The notes under the pieces were generated by a model. It searched no databases, was not told where the DNA came from, and worked only from the letters and a program-made list of their open reading frames with translations. DNA of 64,000 bases, from assembly GCA_015680685.1 (NCBI GenBank), contig MNCI01022583.1:62450-126449 (forward strand), given 5' to 3'. Of this stretch, positions 58,895 through 64,000 are shown piece after piece (position 1 is the first letter of the stretch; every line of letters starts with the position of its first letter). The position numbers and the translations under genes were made by a program. The stretch is from Gnetum montanum (Eukaryota; Streptophyta; Gnetopsida; Gnetales; Gnetaceae).

Positions 58895-59234
58895 GTAAAC
58901 AAGAAGCAAGGGTAGACAATGAGCGTAAGCGTAGACAGTGAGTGTAAGCATAAGCGTAGACGACCCGGCGTAAGCGTAAACCACTAAACCCTGAGCATAA
59001 GCATAAACCCCAAACCCTAAGGGTAAGCATAAATCGTAGAGGTCAAAGCATCAACATAGACGTCCCAGCTCAGCATGAACGTAGGGACTCCAACTCGACA
59101 TACAGGCTCAGCGTGAGCATAGAGGTCAAAGCGTCGACGTAGAGACTCAGACCCCGGCGTAGAGGCTCAGCATAGGGGTGAGCAATTTCGAACCTCAGCG
59201 TAAACCTGTCGATCCCAGTGTAGAGGACGTCGAA
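58895..59234 (+). other. 5' leader of antisense gene c, GCGTA-rich
   Basis: Expected transcript leader. It repeats AGCGTAAGCGTAGAC-like phrases more than fifteen times (GCGTA, GCATA, GACGTAGAG), a simple vocabulary close to the GCGTATACGC word of this element. No upstream ATG-led frame of note was recognised. Confidence 0.5.
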
Positions 59235-59365
59235 ATGGGCAAGGGGAAGGAAGTGGAAGGCCAGGGGAGGAAGGGACCTGACCTGACTTTCACGGAAGAG
59301 AGCGAGGCCATGCTGCAGTGTCTGCCTAGGCCAAGGGTTCCATCGTGGCCTGGATCGTCACACAG

Positions 59366-60119
59366 GTAGGCTCTGATCCTGCCTCTGTTAGTTATTTTCA
59401 TCTGTACATGTTTCGTATTGTAGACAGTCTCAGTAGTGTAGAGGGCTTTGGCGTATACGCCTGGCGTATAGAGTTAGCATAGAGGGTTTNTTGTAGACAG
59501 TCTCAGTAGTGTAGAGGGCTTTGGCGTATACGCCTGGCGTATAGAGTTAGCATAGAGGGTTTCGGCGTATACGCCCGGCGTAGATAGATAGCGTAGAGGG
59601 TTTTTATATACTGAGCGTAAGTTCACAGCGTAGAGGGTCTCTAAAGCATAAAGCGTATACTATGCATAGCCTAAGTTGTTTATAGCGTAATCTGTTTTGT
59701 CAATGCACAGCGTAAACGATCTTACCAACATGAAGTGTAGATGATTTTATCAGCGTATACGCTGACTATTTTTTATGGTGTATACACTGACTATTCACAC
59801 AATGTTCAGCGTAAATTATTTACACAGTGTTCAGCATAGACTGTTTACATAGCGTATATGCTGAAGGCTGTTTACGGCATATACGCTGATGATTTTCACA
59901 GCATATACACTGAGACTAAACAGTTTGTTCAACAGTGTATACGCCGTGTTAGGCACAGCGTAAACAATTTTGGACAGCGTATACGCTGGGTTAGGCAGCA
60001 TATACACCGAGCATAAATAGTTAGTAATTTTTCTAAGTGTTGGCCTATAATATGAAATTTTGTTTTTCATGTCATTTTTGTGTATGGCTGATTTGCCGTG
60101 GCATTTTGGTTTCTTGCAG
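59366..60119 (+). repeat. First intron of gene c, filled with GCGTATACGC words
   Basis: GT at 59,366 and AG at 60,118-60,119. At least a dozen exact or near GCGTATACGC palindromes (for example 59,450-59,465, 59,755, 59,880, 59,978), with decayed forms GTGTATACAC and GCATATACGC. Real length is about 73 bases shorter because of the duplication at 59,490. Confidence 0.8.
59418..59562. other. Assembly duplication around the single N at 59,490
   Basis: 59,418-59,489 and 59,491-59,562 are the same 72 bases, separated by one N. As at 55,047 this marks unmerged overlapping contig ends. Confidence 0.95.
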
Positions 60120-63100
60120 GGACACCGAACCTTTTCTCTTGGTGGTTGAGCTTGTTGGAGTATTGACGTGGTTTGGCCCCATTGAGGCTGATGAACCTAC
60201 CCCTGATTTGACTGTTGACAACAATGGGGTCTGGTTTAGGGAAGGGGCATGCGAATTCCTTGCCTTTATGCTGGACAGATTCAAGATGGTAATCTGGTCA
60301 CACCTGAAAGAACAAGTGGCACGGAGTGTGCTTGAGGCCATGTTGCCAGGAGCCTCGGAGGGTGTCACGGTCTTCTTGGAAGACATTGACGAGGGACCAT
60401 TTGTAACCGAGGATGGTTCTTCTGGCGGGCCCAGGTCTACATGCCCGTTAGTGGACGTGTGGGCCCAATTGACGTGAGGGCATGATTATCTCAACAACAT
60501 CCTATTTTTCGCTGTGTGTGCGCACACGCTGTTCCAGAACCCTCCTGGCACAGTGTACCGGGTGGATAGGTAGGATCATTTAAGCTTGTTTCTTTTCGTT
60601 GTTTGGCATTTTCTTCTATTTTGACATCCGTTCTTTGTAGGCCCCAAGTCAATCCAGACGAAACATGCATTGAGGATGATGGGCTTGCTCTAGCTCGTAC
60701 CACTCTAGAGACCTTTATGGCGGGTCCCACCCTTAGTGGAGCTATATTAGCTCAAACCAAGGGTGATATTGTCCACTTTCACAAATGGTTCTCTAGAGCG
60801 TTCACACTGTGCAAAGCTCGTGGATGGTTGCATGGAGATTGGTCACATAAGGGACCAATTTTTCCTCGTGACTCTGACTTGGGTAGCACATCTAAGTCCA
60901 CAACTGAAGGTAAATGACAATTTTTTATAGATGGGTTGACATGTTTATTCAACTACTAGGGGTTATACTGATGTAATGGTTTCAAATTGTATCTACAGTT
61001 GATGTCCCTCCCGGTAGAGACCCTGTCACAATAGCACGAACTGAGACTACCCTATCGATGAAGTTTGGGGAGGTCAGTAAGGCTCAAAAATGGTTGCACA
61101 CTCATGCCCCACCATCCATCATTCATTGTTTAGGCAATGCCAGCCTTATGGAGCTCTTTACAACCGTGAGCCTTGATGTGTCAATAGTAGAAATGATCGG
61201 GATCGTGGATTCCTTCGACAAGTCTGTCTCTTACTACAGCACCCGGATTAAGGGTGTTAAGATAGTTTTCCATCTGTCACCTAAATTCTTTTTGAACCTG
61301 TTTGGTGTACCTATGGATGGTATAAGTGTAGTTTTGGACAAGGCTCATAAAGAGCTCCATATGGTTCGTGAATTAGAGGACTGGTTGGGCGTTACCAAGG
61401 GTGCTAAGGGATTCCCTATGCAGGGGAAGTCAAAAGTTGAGGAGGTTAATGAATTATATCCCTTGTTTAGGGCATGGGTATTCCCTAAATCCCTTTCCCA
61501 GGTGCGGAGTCTTAGTGTTGAGGTTCTCCGTATTATGTGAACAGTCCTAGAAACCAGAATGCATTATAACTGGGCCCAAATTTTTGTTGTCGGGCCTGCA
61601 CAAGGAGATAGGGTCATTGCGCTCAAATGTCGAGGCGCAGTCTCACTTTACCTTTGCATTCTTTGCCTATTATCTGCATCGCTTAGCCAAGTTTCTGATG
61701 GTTCATGCGGACAACAAGTATGTTCTGCGGGATCTGGGTCAATTATCCCGCCCGTGGATCAATCATTTGTTTGAAACAACCAAGTCCCAAGATGCGCCCG
61801 AGGGAATTGATGAATCCGTATCTATCATGACAGGGGGATCATCTAGTACCTCAATCCACATGTGTGATAGTGTGGGGTTGGAACCATATGACATACCTTA
61901 TACTGCGAAAAGAGCAGAATAGGTCATCAAAGAAACCATTGGCAAGGCCAAGTCAAAGCTGACAAAGCATGAACATTCAATCGAGGAGGCCTCAAATGTG
62001 GACGAGCCACGGGTTAAGCATATACGGTTCAAGATGCCTGCCCGAGGTAAGTAAACTTAGTACACTTGTTGCTTTATGGTTTTCATCTTATTGATAATTT
62101 TTATTTTGACCGCTTACGTGCCATTGATGCCTTCAGACCTAACTCGAGAAGTGAGGAGGTAGGAATTAGAGACTATTATTGAAGAGGAGGAAACTACAAC
62201 GGAGTTATTGACCGATGAGGAAGAGGCCGGCAAGGATCAGATGGAAAAAATAGAGGAGCTACGGGAAGACACCACAGAGACTGAATTGGTGGATGACCAG
62301 AGTGGTGTCGATGAAATGTTCAGTAGCTTCCTCAAGGGAAGGTTGGACCTTGGCGACCCTCCAAACCCAGAAGGGGACAGGGAACACGGTAAGTTTTCCT
62401 TTATTTCATTGCGTCGCTTCGTGAGTTGTTGTTTCCATGGTATTTTATTTTTATGTTTTTCATCCCTTCCAGACGAAGGTAGTGAAACAAGAACAATGCG
62501 ACTAGACGTGCCCATGAAAACGGTTCCCCTTCAAAGGACCACGGAGGTTAGTCCTTCTCATACTTGTGGGCCATTTACTTGGACAGAGATGCTAAGTAAA
62601 ATGGATTTTGTGGCTGGTATCGCTAAGGAAGTTGTTGAACAAGTTCAGAAAGCCCACCCTAAGATAGGTATATATGTTTGGAGTTGTTTGTAGCTTTGGA
62701 GTTTCACACCCCGTTTTTGTCTTTTTAGCATTTGTTCTTTTCATGTGCGTAGGTGCCAAACTGAGGTGGGATCCTTCTGAGACAGTTACCATAGAGAGTT
62801 TACCCACACTATCCCTAGAAGTCGAGCAGGTGCCAAGGCCATTTTACGAGGAGGTGGCGGAAGGTCTTGTACACAACGTGAAATCGCTTTGGACCTGTAG
62901 GTGTTCCATTGAATAGTTGTGGTTGCAAATTCAATCAAAGGAGAAGGAAGTTTCCGAGTTGTCAGTCGATCATGACGATCTCAAGGCTCAGTATGAGGTT
63001 GCCTCTGCTAAACTAAGTGGTGATCGCTCTTGGCGGACTTCCAAGGTCACGTATACTAAATACTGGAACCTACTCAATCGCCACGCGCCGCTGACTCGGA

Positions 63101-63734
63101 GACTAGCAGAGCGTAAGGCCCAGGTGGATTTATTGAACCTCAAGTGTCAAGATTGGAAGACTTTCACTTCCAAGGTACGCAAAAGGGGTCAGGATGAAAA
63201 GAACCACAAGCATCACTATAAGAAATCTTTGAAGGAAGTATCCATTGAAAAGCGCTAACTCGAAATGTTTGTGGAGGGTCTAGGTCTGCGCTCTGCATAC
63301 GATACCTTTGCTCAAAACACAACTATTGAGATGGAATCACCTACAAGGATGATTACAACTACTTCTGGGGAGGTGTTGATGGGTGAATTCCCTTTAAAAC
63401 ATCCCACTTGGTTAGCTGTTGACAAGGGGAAGGCCTAGGTAGATGTTGACCTAGGCCTCGATGGGACCGATTGGACCAGTGTCTTAGAAGAGGAAATCCT
63501 TCATTGGCTAGAATTTGGTTTAGGGGGATCTCCTTCAGTAAGCATTTTGTTATCCTGAAATTCGTTCACTGAATAATGTTTGACCATTTTCTCTTTTACC
63601 CCTATGTTGATTGTTCCCTTTGCATTTTATAGCATCAAGGCGATGATGATGTTCAGGAAGCTAGCCCCAATGGAGTGGGGGCTCATGATGCCAGTGGGTC
63701 TAAAGGGGACGATCCTCCTACCCCTGATGTTTAG

Positions 63735-64000
63735 CTTTTGTTTTGAAATTATTCTGACTCAAATTGATATCGGGATTGTAAATTGAGATGAATGAAACTA
63801 GTTAACTCTTTTACTTGTACATCATTTCATGTAAAAAAAAAATTTTGTTGATTTTGAGTTTAATTGCAAACATGACATGGCAATGTAAAATGTTTTGGTT
63901 TGTTTTTGTGGTTTAAGTGTGATGCATGGATGTAATTATAAGTTGGAGTATAATGATAAATGAAAGATAATCACGAAAATTGTTATTGACAACATGGCAA
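63735..64000 (+). other. 3' region of antisense gene c
   Basis: AT-rich sequence after the stop codon, with AATGAA-type words (about 63,787-63,797) that could serve as a plant polyadenylation signal, then an A run at 63,832. Array A1 and the H protease are expected beyond the edge. Confidence 0.4.

Larger units (their letters stand above)
59235..63734 (+). pseudogene. Antisense gene copy c: eight exons, NIF-like pseudophosphatase plus transposon-associated domain
   Basis: Plus strand, opposite to H gag-pol. Exons 59,235-59,365; 60,120-60,569; 60,641-60,909; 60,999-62,046; 62,137-62,388; 62,473-62,667; 62,753-63,537; 63,633-63,734. All introns are GT-AG and the junctions I checked keep phase; about 1,075 codons. 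Exon 2: PFLLVVELVGVL, GVWFREGACEFLAFMLDRF and VIWSH, then NNILFFAVCAHTLFQNPP, the four landmarks of an FCP1/NIF HAD domain with the catalytic acids gone. Exon 4: 160 open codons with MELFTTVSLDVSIVEMIGIV, IKGVKIVFHLSPKFFLNLFG, resembling the putative plant transposon domain (PF20167-like). Exons 5-6 are acidic; exon 7 is coiled-coil-like; exon 8 is Asp/Gly-rich. Damage: stops in exons 2, 4, 5 and 7 and one frameshift near 61,590. Role unknown. Confidence 0.75.
52116..64000 (-). mobile_element. Element H: Tat/Ogre-like retrotransposon, youngest-looking copy, runs off the window
   Basis: Minus strand. 3' LTR 52,116-53,344, PPT, spacer, array A3, integrase, second RNase H, RNase H-RT with a 359-codon open frame, pre-RT segment, array A2, then antisense gene copy c (plus strand) to 63,734. 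Protease, gag and 5' LTR should lie beyond 64,000. Order and orientation mirror F exactly. Damage is lighter than in F, G or J. Confidence 0.85.

Noticed and set aside
1-64000. tRNA, rRNA or other RNA genes
   Set aside because: None recognised on either strand by reading; the tRNA-like match at 8,411-8,430 is only a primer-binding site.

Overview
The window is plant nuclear DNA built almost entirely from old, nested LTR retrotransposons. I see no host gene that looks intact. The evidence for a plant is: Ty3/gypsy proteins of the plant-only Tat/Ogre and Athila groups; a primer-binding site that matches plant tRNA-Asp; spliceosomal introns with GT-AG ends; and a pentatricopeptide-repeat (PPR) fragment. 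A seed plant with a large genome fits, and a gymnosperm is plausible, but the species cannot be read from the sequence. Most reading frames carry stops and frameshifts, and most differences between copies that I compared are transitions, as expected of long-methylated repeats.

Layout. 1-1,100: LTR-like sequence of an unidentified element. About 2,560-9,440: decayed Athila-like element K on the minus strand. 9,441-10,981: AT-rich sequence without genes. 10,982-22,359: element G (minus). 22,360-52,115: element J (minus), sitting inside the gag region of G. 28,364 to about 48,666: element F (plus, about 20.3 kb), sitting inside the gag of J. 52,116 to beyond the window end: element H (minus), sitting inside the right LTR of J. 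G, J, F and H are relatives in one Tat/Ogre-like family, so the order of insertion is G, then J, then F and H.

The family has an unusual build, seen independently in F, G and H: gag-protease / hairpin array A1 / a multi-exon gene on the opposite strand / hairpin array A2 / RT-RNaseH-second RNaseH-integrase / hairpin array A3 / 3' LTR. The antisense gene lies where Ogre elements are known to carry an intron. Each of the three copies has its own TATA box, a short first exon, a long first intron, and an exon that reads as a degenerate FCP1/NIF-type (HAD-fold) phosphatase domain with its catalytic acids lost. A domain like those of plant transposon-associated proteins, an acidic stretch and a coiled-coil tail follow. 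Copy c in H (59,235-63,734) can be laid out as eight exons, with phase kept across the splice junctions I followed.

The arrays are made of units of about 25-35 nt. Each unit is a CAGTTTA-like lead followed by a 4-5 bp inverted repeat whose two arms change together (GGCC/GGCC, GGTC/GACC, AGTC/GACT, CATC/GATG, TGTC/GACA, CGTC/GACG). In addition, each element has its own palindromic word, which recurs both in its LTR and in the first intron of its antisense gene (GCGTATACGC in H, GCTACGTAGC-like in F, CTACGCTATGC-like in G); J has a CACGCTGCAGCGTG-like word in its LTR. I regard the antisense gene, the covarying hairpin arrays and the element-specific words as the likely undescribed system here: a self-recognition or anti-silencing module carried by giant LTR retrotransposons. 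That role is inference. G and J are deletion derivatives that lost RT-integrase (G) or RT-integrase plus the antisense gene (J). Two single-N joins (55,047 and 59,490) are assembly duplications, and 36,145-36,966 is a true gap.
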